Shown: piece by piece, positions 18,397 through 26,665 of the stretch
Position numbering within the stretch: the first letter of the stretch is position 1
Layout: the number at the start of each line of letters is the position of its first letter
NCBI RefSeq assembly: GCF_003096715.1
Contig: NZ_QEOL01000009.1
Location: 1 to 64,000, forward strand
DNA: 64,000 nt
Origin: Paraburkholderia silvatlantica
GTDB lineage: Bacteria > Pseudomonadota > Gammaproteobacteria > Burkholderiales > Burkholderiaceae
Direction of reading: 5' to 3'
The notes under the pieces: model-generated
The model's database searches: none
What the model was told of the DNA's origin: nothing
What the model saw: only the letters and a program-made list of their open reading frames with translations
Made by a program: the position numbers and the translations under genes

Positions 18397-18401
18397 TTGA
18401 T

Positions 18402-18887
18402 ATGTCGAATCCATACGCGGCGGAACGGGGCATCCCGAGCGCTCCGCTTTGTGCCAGGTCGAGCATTTCATTACGGTTTAACGGGCGGTTCCTGACCATG
18501 ATTGGTCCGGGAGGGCGAGCCTATGCTGCCGTTTCAGGTCGCCCCACTGACGGGGGTGAGTTTGATTATTCTCCTGCCAGACAACACGAGAGCCGCACAG
18601 GACCAATTCCCGAGGGACAGTATTGGGTTAAGCCGTCGCAGATGTGGACGAACCACTGGTACAACCTCGCGCCGCGTGCGGCATGGGGAGATCACCGGCT
18701 CACGATTCACGTTTTACCAGGCACGCAAACCTATGGTCGTGGCGGATTTTTTATCCATGGCGGCACGCATGCAGGAAGCGCAGGCTGCATCAACCTGCAC
18801 GCCCGAATGGAAGACTTTGTTCACGTTTTGAAAGACGTAACCGCTGGGTCGCCAGATTGCTATATTCCCCTGACTGTTCAGTACTGA
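18402..18887 (+). CDS. Tlde1-like (DUF2778) L,D-transpeptidase-type T6SS effector
   Basis: A 161-residue protein of the DUF2778/Tlde1 type. Landmarks are SLRFNGRFLTMIG at the start, the GPIPEGQYWV motif at about 68-76, and the catalytic segment IHGGTHAGSAGCINL with H119, H123 and C129. The ten-residue spacing of the histidine and cysteine matches that described for Salmonella Tlde1. Such proteins act in the periplasm of target cells, cutting or exchanging D-amino acids on peptidoglycan stems. There is no signal peptide, as expected for a T6SS cargo. The hcp remnant just upstream and the small membrane protein just downstream support an effector-immunity unit. Confidence 0.82.
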   Translation: MSNPYAAERGIPSAPLCARSSISLRFNGRFLTMIGPGGRAYAAVSGRPTDGGEFDYSPARQHESRTGPIPEGQYWVKPSQMWTNHWYNLAPRAAWGDHRLTIHVLPGTQTYGRGGFFIHGGTHAGSAGCINLHARMEDFVHVLKDVTAGSPDCYIPLTVQY

Positions 18888-18888
18888 T

Positions 18889-19128
18889 ATGGCAAAAATT
18901 CGATCTGTTCATGTGCTTTGCGGAGCGGCCTTACTTATTTTTCTGGGATTGGTCATCACATTCAACGTGATCAATTTTAGCGAAGCCTATGGCAGTGGCC
19001 CCCCGTATTATTCACGAACAACGAACATGGATAAATGGTCCAGCCCGTTGCCACTATTGACGGTGGTCGATGCTGTCTCGGTATTGGCAATTGTTTTGTG
19101 TTTCTACATGCTGAGACGAAAAGATTGA
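18889..19128 (+). CDS. small two-helix membrane protein, candidate immunity protein
   Basis: A 79-residue protein whose ATG follows the toxin stop codon by one base. It has two hydrophobic segments, about residues 9-28 (LCGAALLIFLGLVITFNVI) and 55-74 (LLTVVDAVSVLAIVLCFYML), separated by a polar loop that would face the periplasm if both termini are cytoplasmic. A periplasmic loop would suit protection against a peptidoglycan-targeting toxin. I do not recognise the family. The immunity role is inferred from adjacency and topology. Confidence 0.6.
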   Translation: MAKIRSVHVLCGAALLIFLGLVITFNVINFSEAYGSGPPYYSRTTNMDKWSSPLPLLTVVDAVSVLAIVLCFYMLRRKD

Positions 19129-19309
19129 AGGCGTGAATAACGAAACCCACCCTTGGTCAAGGCATCACCCGCCGCTCAAATAGCCATCAGCACTTTTGTT
19201 TGATGCGTGAGCTTCCGGTGCAATGGGTTTCGTAAGCAAAACTTATGACCTCGCAATCCGTCCGCACACATTTCCCCGGACCGCCGGATGCAGGCAGATG
19301 GTCGATCAC

Positions 19310-20005
19310 ATGTCCGATTTCCACCGCCTGATGCAAAGCCTCAACAACCCTGCTATCAATTTTCTCGGACAGGAGTTCGGTGGCGTCTATCGCTATGCGA
19401 AAATCGTTGAAACGCTCGCCACAGGCGTGGCCACAGGACAGATCCATGTTCCCGGTCAGGAGCGGAAATTCGCCGAAGAGCATCGCATCGCCGCCGCGAT
19501 CGATCAGCGCGTGCGCCAGCTCGAAGCAAACGGTATCTGCGGAAAGGCACTGCTGGAACCGATGGCTGGATACACGCCCGATCTGCATCGGCTCTGGAAC
19601 AGCACATCCGATGAGCTTCTCGTCGCGCTGTGCCATACCTATCCCGGGTTATACCGTTATGGCGGCATCTTCGAGCAGGCATGGCTCGCCGGAGAGGGCA
19701 AAATGACACCCACACCACCGACACTGCCCGATTCCGTCAAGCCGGCAGTTCTGCGGCTGCTTTCGGACGGCGCGACGCTTGAGCGCGAACTCCAGACGAT
19801 GCTCGATGCTCGCCCACAACGCGATCTCTGGGTGCAGGCGTAACTGCTTGAGGAAACATATCAGCAATGGAGCGCGTTGCTCGCGCAGTTGCCTGAAATC
19901 CTGAAGGCAGCCGACGTTGCCGAACTCTCGCGTGTAACTGTGCAGGAAATCTTCGAGCCAATGGCGCAACGCATCGACACACTTCGCGCTCAGGTTTACG
20001 GCTAG
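19310..20005 (+). pseudogene. hypothetical protein gene interrupted by an in-frame stop
   Basis: The frame from MSDFHRLMQSLNNPAINF runs to a TAA at 19,841-19,843, then continues in the same frame for 53 more sense codons to a TAG at 20,003-20,005. The second part (TYQQWSALLAQLPEILK and QRIDTLRAQVYG) is rich in heptad-like helices and fits as the natural C-terminus of the first, so the gene is probably about 231 residues with one nonsense mutation. No domain is recognised. It ends 23 bases before the right inverted repeat and may belong to the mobile unit itself. Confidence 0.5.
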
Positions 20006-20028
20006 ATGTGCCAGACTTCTGCTGTCAA

Positions 20029-20087
20029 CCTTGCCTGGCAAAGGTTTGAGAGGGGATTTTCAGTTTATGGGCGTTGGGCAATTTTAG
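20029..20087 (-). repeat. right 59-bp terminal inverted repeat
   Basis: This is the reverse complement of 17,603-17,661 with 58 of 59 bases matching, and it ends CGTTGGGCAATTTTAG. It is followed at once by the second CCTGCAAGG target duplicate (20,088-20,096). Confidence 0.88.
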
Positions 20088-20361
20088 CCTGCAAGGGAAA
20101 CCGATCTGTCTGCCAGGACTCGGGGTTTGGGTTATGCCCTTCGGGGCGCGCAGCGCCGCCGGAAGCATGAGCGCCTTGTCACTCCGTTTGTGGGCGAGGG
20201 GTGACAGACGCTCCGGAGCCACTAGCGATAACGGCCAGAGATGAACCGTGGCAGGCGCTGGTGGTTTGAGCGGCTTTCTTTGCCTACTTTCTTTGCCGCC
20301 GCAAAGAAAGTAGGTGCCGCCCCGCACAGGGGCAACGCCCGCGTCCCGACGCGAATTCAAG
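20088..20361. repeat. right half of dispersed palindromic element (copy B)
   Basis: It resumes the element exactly where 17,602 stopped (CCTGCAAGG then GAAACCGATCTGTCTG) and ends GCGAATTCAAG. It carries the perfect hairpin CCTACTTTCTTTGC / GCAAAGAAAGTAGG at 20,283-20,314 with loop CGCC. Left and right halves together give about 505 bp, matching the 508-bp intact copy. Similarity to copy C continues about 35 bases further (CTACAACCAACCCGCGG, then AACCGCAAAAAA). It abuts the 3' end of the next minus-strand regulator gene. Confidence 0.85.
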
Positions 20362-20415
20362 CTACAACCAACCCGCGGGGAACCGCAAAAAAGCAGAGAG
20401 ACCAGCATCACTCAA

Positions 20416-21534
20416 TCAATGCAGCGAAGTGCTAACAGCGCCCCCTTCCGCCTCCTGGCCGCCGAGAAGCGGCTCATTCCGCAATAGCGCATCAAGATCC
20501 GCCAACTGCACAGAATCCTGCCCACTCCGCTGCGCGCGAAACATAACAGGCGGCATCCCGAACTGCTTACGAAACTCACGCCCAAGATGCGAAGCATCCG
20601 AAAACCCGCAACTCGAAGCAATATCGGCAACGGTGCGGTCCGAACTCGTGAGTAGCCAGGCGGCTGTACGCAGGCGCAAGGCATTGGCGAACGCGCGCGG
20701 ACTCTTGCCCGTTTCCGCCTTGAAAAGGCGTTCGAGCTGCCGCGGCGAGAGGTTCAGCTTGCAGGCCAGTTCCTCCAGCGGCACGTTGCGCCCGACTTGC
20801 TGCTCGATCAACAGTACGGCGCGCTTGACCTTCGGATGCGTGGCGGGCTCGAGGCCAGGCGGGTGAGGCTGGGGCGCATTGCCCTTCTGCATTTCGCCGA
20901 CCAGCAAAATGCGCAGCGCCTTTTGCACCGTCGCGTGGTCGAAATGGCGCAGCAAAATGGCGGCGGCGACGTCGATCGACGCGCGGCCGCCCGAGCAGGT
21001 AATGCGGCGGCGGTCGATCGCGAACAGACGGTCGGCCACGATGGCGTCGGCATTGACGTTGGGGAAGCGCTCGATGAAGTCCCAATAGTGGAACCAGCTC
21101 ACGCATATACGATGACCGTCGAGCACACCGGCGCGCATCAGCGCGAAAACACCCGTGCAGATTCCGACGACTGTCGTCTCGCCGCCGGCCGCGTGGCGGA
21201 TGTACTTCAGCGTGGCTTCGCTTGCGTGCGGGCCGGAATGCAGCAGTCCGCCCACGACCACGAGATAGTCGACCGGTTCGGCGTCGGCAAAGGTTTCCCA
21301 AGGCGCGATCTGAATGCCGCAGCTTGCGCGCACGGGCGCGAGTGTTTCGCCGATCACGCGCCACGAGCAGTGCACGGGCTTGCTGTAGTCGCCTTCATCG
21401 GCGGACAGGCGCAGCATGTCGACGAAACCGGAAAACGCGGTCAGCGTGAAGTTCGGCAGCAGCACGATGCCGAAGCGGATGCGCTCCTTGGGAGCGGCAT
21501 CGATGGAAACGGCGGTGGCGAGTGTGTCGGACAT
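20416..21534 (-). CDS. GlxA family AraC-type transcriptional regulator (third paralog)
   Basis: A 372-residue regulator with the N-terminal DJ-1/PfpI-like domain (GIVLLPNFTLTAFSGFVDMLR, VGICTGVFALMRAGVLDG) and a C-terminal AraC domain (LNLSPRQLERLFKAETGKSP, SCGFSDASHLGREFRKQFG). It is more distant from the other two GlxA-type regulators than they are from each other. Proteins of this subgroup regulate arginine, carnitine or sarcosine use in Pseudomonas, and a role in betaine-derived metabolism is possible since purU is close by. The ATG at 21534 (MSDTLATAVSID) begins the conserved part; the upstream extension lacks similarity. Confidence 0.85.
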   Translation of the reverse strand: MSDTLATAVSIDAAPKERIRFGIVLLPNFTLTAFSGFVDMLRLSADEGDYSKPVHCSWRVIGETLAPVRASCGIQIAPWETFADAEPVDYLVVVGGLLHSGPHASEATLKYIRHAAGGETTVVGICTGVFALMRAGVLDGHRICVSWFHYWDFIERFPNVNADAIVADRLFAIDRRRITCSGGRASIDVAAAILLRHFDHATVQKALRILLVGEMQKGNAPQPHPPGLEPATHPKVKRAVLLIEQQVGRNVPLEELACKLNLSPRQLERLFKAETGKSPRAFANALRLRTAAWLLTSSDRTVADIASSCGFSDASHLGREFRKQFGMPPVMFRAQRSGQDSVQLADLDALLRNEPLLGGQEAEGGAVSTSLH

Positions 21535-21767
21535 GGAGGCAGGATAGCGGCGATGCGGTTTCTGCCAAGCTTCTACGATATGACACGGAGGCGCTTGTCG
21601 TTTTCCGCCATCGATCTTCGCAAAAGCGAAATCCTGAAGGAATACGCGCCGCATGGCGGGGCGGTTCCGCCGTCCTGGCGCATTCGTTCTAGCGGCGCCG
21701 CCGCGGCTTTGGTCAACTCGCCAGCGGGCACATGGCCCACTCCGCCCCATCCACGAGACCTGCCGTC

Positions 21768-22028
21768 ATGCCGCGCACCGCCACTGTCGAACTCAACAAA
21801 CGCGCCGGTCACGGCGATGCCGAAGCCGCGCTCGCCCTGCTGGAGCAGAGCATGGCGCGCGGGCACGGGCGTATCGGCCTGCTGCGTTATCTGCAGGCGC
21901 GTTGCGTGGGCGCCCCGCTCGCGCGGCGGCATCACGACTATGCAGAGCGGGTGGCGAGCCGGATGAGCGAGGGCGCGTTCGCGGCGCTGGTAGCGCAGGC
22001 GCAGCGCCGCCACAGCATGGCGGCGTGA
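21768..22028 (+). CDS. small hypothetical protein
   Basis: An 86-residue, alanine- and arginine-rich, probably helical protein (MPRTATVELNKRAGHGDAEA, LARRHHDYAERVASRM). It has no signal peptide or membrane segment, and I recognise no family. Coding is supported by GC-rich codon bias in a gap that otherwise holds no gene, and the frame stays open between two minus-strand genes. An upstream ATG at 21732 would add 12 residues. It converges with purU. Confidence 0.5.
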   Translation: MPRTATVELNKRAGHGDAEAALALLEQSMARGHGRIGLLRYLQARCVGAPLARRHHDYAERVASRMSEGAFAALVAQAQRRHSMAA

Positions 22029-22044
22029 ACGCCCACGCGCTCGC

Positions 22045-22926
22045 TCACAGCACGACGGTGCGGCCGTCGTTGATGAAGACCCGGCGCTCGAGAAATACCC
22101 GCACGGCGCGCGCGAGCGTCACGCATTCGACATCGCGCCCGACGGCCAGCAGACGCTCGGGGTTCAGCGAGTGGTCGACCCGTTGCACTTCCTGCTCGAT
22201 GATCGGGCCTTCGTCGAGATCGTCGGTGACGAAGTGCGCCGTTGCGCCGATCAGCTTGACCCCGCGCACGTGCGCCTGGTGATAGGGGCGCGCGCCCTTG
22301 AAGCCCGGCAGGAAGGAGTGGTGGATGTTGATGGCGCGGCCGGCCAGCTTCTGGCTCGTTTCGTCGGAAAGAATCTGCATGTAGCGCGCGAGAATCAGCA
22401 GCTCCGAACCGGTCGAGGCGAACAGGTCGAGGATGGCGTTTTCCTGTTCACGCCGCGTTTCAGGCGTAACGGGGAGATAGTGAAACGGCAGGTCGTGCTG
22501 CCTTGCGAGCGGCTCGAAGTCGCGGTGATTCGAGGCAATGCCCGCAATGTCCATCTGCAACTCGCCCATGCGCCAGCGAAACAGCAGGTCGGCCAGGCAG
22601 TGTTCGAGCCTGGACACCATGATGAGCACTTTGGGACGCACCCGCAGGTCGTGGATGGCCCAGGTCATTTCGTGCCTGCGCGCGACGCTCGCGAACCCGT
22701 CCCTCAGGCCCGCGAGATCGAAGCGCTCGCTTGCGCCAGTCTGCACAACCTCGTGAAAGACGCAGCGCAGGAAGAAGCGTGTGCTGATGTCGTCGTCGAA
22801 CACCGTGAGTTCGTCGATATAGCCGCGGTTCGCGTCGAGAAAGCCGGCGACCGCGGCAACCTGCCCGGCGGCGGCGGGGCAGGACAGCGTGAGCACGTAG
22901 CGGTGCTGCGGGTTTTCTGTGGGCAT
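22045..22926 (-). CDS. purU: formyltetrahydrofolate deformylase
   Basis: A 293-residue PurU. It has an N-terminal ACT domain (RYVLTLSCPAAAGQVAAVAG, FFLRCVFHE) and a formyltransferase-like hydrolase domain (VLIMVSRLEHCLADLL, INIHHSFLPGFKGARPY, IGATAHFVTDDLDEGPII). It releases formate and THF from 10-formyl-THF. In pseudomonads a catabolic purU accompanies sarcosine oxidase genes to recycle one-carbon units from betaine methyl groups, which fits its position within 5 kb of the betaine cluster. The ATG at 22926 starts the conserved protein. Confidence 0.95.
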   Translation of the reverse strand: MPTENPQHRYVLTLSCPAAAGQVAAVAGFLDANRGYIDELTVFDDDISTRFFLRCVFHEVVQTGASERFDLAGLRDGFASVARRHEMTWAIHDLRVRPKVLIMVSRLEHCLADLLFRWRMGELQMDIAGIASNHRDFEPLARQHDLPFHYLPVTPETRREQENAILDLFASTGSELLILARYMQILSDETSQKLAGRAINIHHSFLPGFKGARPYHQAHVRGVKLIGATAHFVTDDLDEGPIIEQEVQRVDHSLNPERLLAVGRDVECVTLARAVRVFLERRVFINDGRTVVL

Positions 22927-23198
22927 GCGCGTTCTCCTCGTGTCGTGGTGCGTCCGCTGCAGCTTGTGCTTCGTGCCGCGGCGCTGGCTTGATGGCGCAA
23001 GTAAGCCATCAATCGGCGTGTGCCACATAGAACCCACGCGCTGTATCGCGAGAATGAATTCGCCAACCCGGCGACACACCTGCGCCAACGCGCCGCCAGC
23101 ATGAAGAAGGGCACTTTTGCCCCTATGGTTGTCGCATTCCTGCTATCTGCTGCCTTTTTCTTCGGCAAGCATGAGCCTGCGGATCATCTGGAGCGGAG

Positions 23199-23705
23199 AT
23201 GGAGAGTTACCTGGGTTTGCAGGCGAACGCGTTGAACGGGCAGCGTGCCGCGCTTTTTCGCGTGCGCACATCGGTCGCCGACGTGTATATGTCGGTGAGC
23301 CGCTCGAACTACGGCAACGAGGAGCGGGCCGTGGTCGAAGTGGATTGCGCGCGCTTCCTGAAGCTCTGGCGGGACGGACCACGCGGCGAGCACACCGGGC
23401 TCGCAAACGGAACGCCGCAGACATGGCGCGCCGACCCGCGCTTCGAACTGGCGGCCGAGGGTTTCAGCTTCGGCGAGCAAGACCCTGTGCCGCTTGCGGA
23501 AGTCAGTTGCCGGGCGAGCGCCGCCGTACCGTACGTTGCGTTCACTGACGGTGTGATGCGGACCCTCTGGCTGGCCGCCTACGCGGCAAAGTCCTTTCCG
23601 GTGGAATGCGGCGCGACCGACGCCGAGGCGCTGCAGCGCCTGGCAGGCACGGCTGGCAGCCGCTGGTTCAGCGTTGCCGAACTCGTTCCGCCGCAAATCG
23701 CTTGA
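23199..23705 (+). CDS. hypothetical protein, weakly like plasmid fertility-inhibition (FiwA-type) proteins
   Basis: A 168-residue soluble protein starting MESYLGLQANALNGQ, six bases after GGAG. The middle part VVEVDCARFLKLWRDG and the later VAFTDGVMRTLWLAAYAAKSFPVECG recall the pattern of chromosomal proteins annotated as plasmid fertility inhibition factor family (normally VDVARFDASW and FTNGRHRFAWLRDHG). The histidine/arginine core of that pattern is changed here. Function is unknown and the family link is tentative. It converges with the LysE gene. Confidence 0.55.
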   Translation: MESYLGLQANALNGQRAALFRVRTSVADVYMSVSRSNYGNEERAVVEVDCARFLKLWRDGPRGEHTGLANGTPQTWRADPRFELAAEGFSFGEQDPVPLAEVSCRASAAVPYVAFTDGVMRTLWLAAYAAKSFPVECGATDAEALQRLAGTAGSRWFSVAELVPPQIA

Positions 23706-23727
23706 GCCCGGGAATGGGACGATAACG

Positions 23728-24327
23728 TCAGTGCGCGAGCGCCCACATGAGCGACACCGAAAAGGCGCCCACCACGACGGACGCGCAACGCTGGAAGAAC
23801 GCGGGTCGAATGAACGGCGCACGGCCGTTGCGCGGCGCAGCGCCAATGGCGATCCACGTCAGGCCAATCGGAATCAGCAAGACTGCGAAGATCGCCATGG
23901 CCTGGAGCCACGTGATGACACTCGCGAACGCCACGGACGGAAAAATCGAACCGGCGAACAAAATGGCCTTGGGATTGAGCACCGTGGCGCTGAACAGCGT
24001 GCGCGTGCTGACCACGCCGCTGGCCGACGTTTCGATCGAGTTCGCCGTGAACCAAAGGCGCAAGGCAAGCCACGCCAGATAGAGGCTGCTGGTCACGCGC
24101 AGCACCTTTGGCAGCCAGCCGAGCGATTGCGACGCATGGGTGAAGCAAAGCCCCCAAAGGGTAATCGACACCAGGTAGCCGGCCAGTTCGGCTGCGCACA
24201 GATGCGCGGAGCGCCTCAGGCCCTGCCTCAAACCGGCGGCGGCGAGCAGGGTGTTGGTCGGCCCCGGCATGAGCAGCACGATCGCGCAGCCCGAGGCCAT
24301 CAGCCCGATGGTGGAAATGGGAAGCAT
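23728..24327 (-). CDS. LysE/RhtB family translocator
   Basis: A 199-residue inner-membrane protein with about six hydrophobic segments and the family signature LLMPGPTNTLLAAAGLRQG near the N-terminus. Such proteins export amino acids or derivatives, but the substrate cannot be inferred here. The start at 24327 (MLPISTIGLMASG) gives a normal length; the frame continues upstream without similarity. It is convergent with the hypothetical gene before it and divergent from the halogenase-like gene, with about 290 bp between them. Confidence 0.88.
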   Translation of the reverse strand: MLPISTIGLMASGCAIVLLMPGPTNTLLAAAGLRQGLRRSAHLCAAELAGYLVSITLWGLCFTHASQSLGWLPKVLRVTSSLYLAWLALRLWFTANSIETSASGVVSTRTLFSATVLNPKAILFAGSIFPSVAFASVITWLQAMAIFAVLLIPIGLTWIAIGAAPRNGRAPFIRPAFFQRCASVVVGAFSVSLMWALAH

Positions 24328-24618
24328 GGGGGGGCGAGGGGAATAGGGGGCAGGATTATTGAAGGCAGACTGCAGGGCGACGATGCGGCGCGAGCGGAAA
24401 GCCTCGGCCAGCAGGCGAAATGACTTGCCCTGACCGTAACCGACATCGACGATTTCGGGCGCGTCGGGAGACGCGAGCATTGTAAATGCACGGGCGCAGC
24501 GCGGGGTGTCAAAATCACGGTTTCGCGCAGCGCGGTGCGCTTGCATTGGACATACAAGCCGTAACAGGACGTGACAGAACGTAACAGTGCGCGTCAGGAC
24601 GCAGAGAAGGATATGACG

Positions 24619-25890
24619 ATGGAAAAGAGGATTGGAGAAGCAGTGACGGCGCCACCCGCTCGACGCGAAGCCGTCGACGTGGCGATCATCGGTGCGGGCC
24701 CCTCGGGCGCGGTGGCTGCGGCCCTGTTGCGCAAGGCCGGACGCTCGGTGCTGGTGCTCGAGCGCCAGCATTTCCCGCGCTTTTCGATCGGCGAGAGCCT
24801 CTTGCCGCAAAGCATGGCGTACCTCGAAGAGGCCGGCATGCTGCAGGCAGTGGTGGAGGCCGGGTTTCAGTACAAGAATGGCGCGCATTTCGTGTGGCGC
24901 AACGAGGTATCGTCGTACGACTTCCGCGACAAGCATTCGGCGGGCTGGGGCACGACCTACCAGGTGGAGCGCGCGAAGTTCGACGAGCTGTTGATCGGCT
25001 GCGCCGCGCAGCAGGGCGCCGAAGTGCGCTTCGGCCACACGGTGACGGGCATGCGCACGGGCGACGCGCCGGTGCTGGAGGTGATCGACGAAAACCAGGC
25101 GCGCTATGAAGTGCACGCGCGTTTCGTACTCGACGCGAGCGGATTTGGCCGCGTGCTGCCGCGCCTTCTGAATCTGGAGGCGCCCACCGGCCTGCCGACG
25201 CGAGCCGCGATCTTCAGTCATGTGCGCGACGGGCTGCCGCTGGACGCCTTCGATCGCAACAAGATCTGCATCGCGACGCACCCCGAGCACCGCGACGTGT
25301 GGTTCTGGATGATCCCGCTCGCGGGCGGCCGCTCGTCGGTGGGCTGTGTTGCCGAAGCCGCCTTCCTCGATGTCCCGCAAGCGCAGCGCGAGGCGCGGCT
25401 GCGCGCGCTCATTCGCGAGGAGCCGACCCTGAACCGCCTGATCGGCGACGCGCCTTTTCTCATGCCCGTGAACCAGATCGGCGGCTATTCGGCCAACGTC
25501 GAACGATTGCACGGGCCCGGCTTCGCGCTGCTCGGCAACGCGGGCGAGTTTCTCGATCCGGTGTTTTCTTCGGGCGTCACCATTGCGCTGCGTTCGGCAC
25601 ATCTGGCCGTGAAGGTGCTCGAGCGCGCGCTCGGCGGTGAGGTCGTGGACTGGCAGGCCGAATACGACGTGCCGTTGCGCAAGGGTATCGACACGTTCCG
25701 CGCCTTCGTCGAGCGCTGGTACACCGGCGAGTTGCAGGACATCATTTACTACCCGCGCCAGACGCCCTTGATCCGCCGGATGATTAGCTCGGTGCTGGCG
25801 GGCTACGCGTGGGACGAGAGCAACCCGTACGTGGCGGAGCCGGTGCGCAGACTCACTTCGCTGCATGAGGCGTGCAAGCTGTCGTTGTAG
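24619..25890 (+). CDS. flavin-dependent halogenase-like FAD oxidoreductase
   Basis: A 423-residue FAD-dependent protein of the tryptophan-halogenase-like/geranylgeranyl-reductase superfamily. The N-terminal dinucleotide motif GAGPSGAVAAALLRKAG, the FSIGESLLPQS segment, the halogenase-type WFWMIPLAGGRSSVG and the GNAGEFLDPVFSSGV flavin motif are all present. The GAGPSG start is not preceded by any signal. GAGAAGG is eight bases before the ATG at 24619; ATGs at 24613 and 24571 are alternatives. It stands alone, with no biosynthetic cluster around it, so the substrate is unknown. WxWxIP-like proteins in Burkholderia are not all proven halogenases. Confidence 0.8.
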   Translation: MEKRIGEAVTAPPARREAVDVAIIGAGPSGAVAAALLRKAGRSVLVLERQHFPRFSIGESLLPQSMAYLEEAGMLQAVVEAGFQYKNGAHFVWRNEVSSYDFRDKHSAGWGTTYQVERAKFDELLIGCAAQQGAEVRFGHTVTGMRTGDAPVLEVIDENQARYEVHARFVLDASGFGRVLPRLLNLEAPTGLPTRAAIFSHVRDGLPLDAFDRNKICIATHPEHRDVWFWMIPLAGGRSSVGCVAEAAFLDVPQAQREARLRALIREEPTLNRLIGDAPFLMPVNQIGGYSANVERLHGPGFALLGNAGEFLDPVFSSGVTIALRSAHLAVKVLERALGGEVVDWQAEYDVPLRKGIDTFRAFVERWYTGELQDIIYYPRQTPLIRRMISSVLAGYAWDESNPYVAEPVRRLTSLHEACKLSL

Positions 25891-25910
25891 CGATCGATAA
25901 GGGCTGCATG

Positions 25911-25949
25911 CCGGGTTGGCGCCTGCGACGGGTCGCAGGACCAACCCGG
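25911..25949. terminator. bidirectional hairpin between convergent genes
   Basis: CCGGGTTGG pairs with CCAACCCGG, and inside it CCTGCGAC pairs with GTCGCAGG, giving an almost continuous long stem. It sits between the convergent halogenase-like and SnoaL-like genes and would terminate both. Confidence 0.75.
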
Positions 25950-25960
25950 TTCTCGCGGTT

Positions 25961-26380
25961 TCACTGGCCCGGTGGACGAACCGCGCCTAGCTGGATCATC
26001 AGCCCAAGCGTATCCATGATGAGGCGGGTTTCCTTGATCCTGGCATCCTGAAAGCGGTCGACGACCATGCCCCATACCTTGACGGAGCGCCCCGTTGCGT
26101 CCACGCCCAGGAACGTTCCCCTGTGCGTGCCTGTCCACTCGAAGCGGGTCAGCACGCGGTCGCCTTCTGTGAGTTGTTCCTCGACGCGCCAATGCATGTC
26201 AGGGAACGCGGCTCGCATCCCTCGCACGACATCCTTAAGGCCCTCGACACCCGGGCCCTGGCCGGGGAACGGCACCTGCTCGACCATGTCCTCCCAGAAA
26301 AACTGGCCTGCGGCGTCGATCTGCCCTTGATTCAGGACTTCCTCGATAAACGCGCGGACAATATCGCTTGACTCATGCAT
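25961..26380 (-). CDS. SnoaL-like ester cyclase family protein
   Basis: A 139-residue protein with the SnoaL/ester-cyclase pattern (VRAFIEEVLNQGQIDAAGQF, MRAAFPDMHWRVEEQLTEGD, RFEWTGTHRGTFLGVDATGR). It has a cone-shaped alpha+beta barrel fold typical of polyketide cyclases and many uncharacterised stand-alone proteins. AGGAGG lies ahead of the ATG at 26380. It is cytoplasmic with no signal. The reaction is unknown. The 285-bp gap between it and the T6SS effector gene shows no convincing ORF. Confidence 0.82.
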   Translation of the reverse strand: MHESSDIVRAFIEEVLNQGQIDAAGQFFWEDMVEQVPFPGQGPGVEGLKDVVRGMRAAFPDMHWRVEEQLTEGDRVLTRFEWTGTHRGTFLGVDATGRSVKVWGMVVDRFQDARIKETRLIMDTLGLMIQLGAVRPPGQ

Positions 26381-26665
26381 GGAATGAACGCCTCCTGGCG
26401 GGCGAGAGTGCGAAGTGAAAGCCGGTTGCTGCAGAGTAGACGGGCAAGCGCAACGACGTACGCAAGTGTCGCGCGAGAACGTGCGGTGGCGCACATTCGG
26501 GGCTTTGGCGTCAAGCTACGGAATGCCGGCGCTGGCGGGAAGCCTGCGATCCGCGCGTGCCGCCGAAAAAAGTCACCGCGTCGCGGGACTTTTCGCGGTA
26601 ATTCGATACTCGCTCACCAATCAGAACAAGCCGCGCAGGACGCGACCGCCTTTCAGCGCCAACGC

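Larger units (their letters stand above)
17603..20087. mobile_element. 2,485-bp transposon-like unit with long inverted repeats carrying a T6SS toxin cassette
   Basis: The unit is bounded by 59-bp inverted repeats (17,603-17,661 and 20,029-20,087) that differ at one position. It is flanked on both sides by the perfect 9-bp direct repeat CCTGCAAGG (17,594-17,602 and 20,088-20,096). The uninterrupted element copy near 48,070 has a single CCTGCAAGG at the same place, so the pre-insertion site is visible within the window. Contents are an integrase remnant, an hcp remnant, a Tlde1-like toxin gene, a small membrane protein gene and an ORF broken by a stop. No intact transposase was found, so it is probably non-autonomous or decayed. 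Base composition is more AT-rich than its surroundings. Confidence 0.85.
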
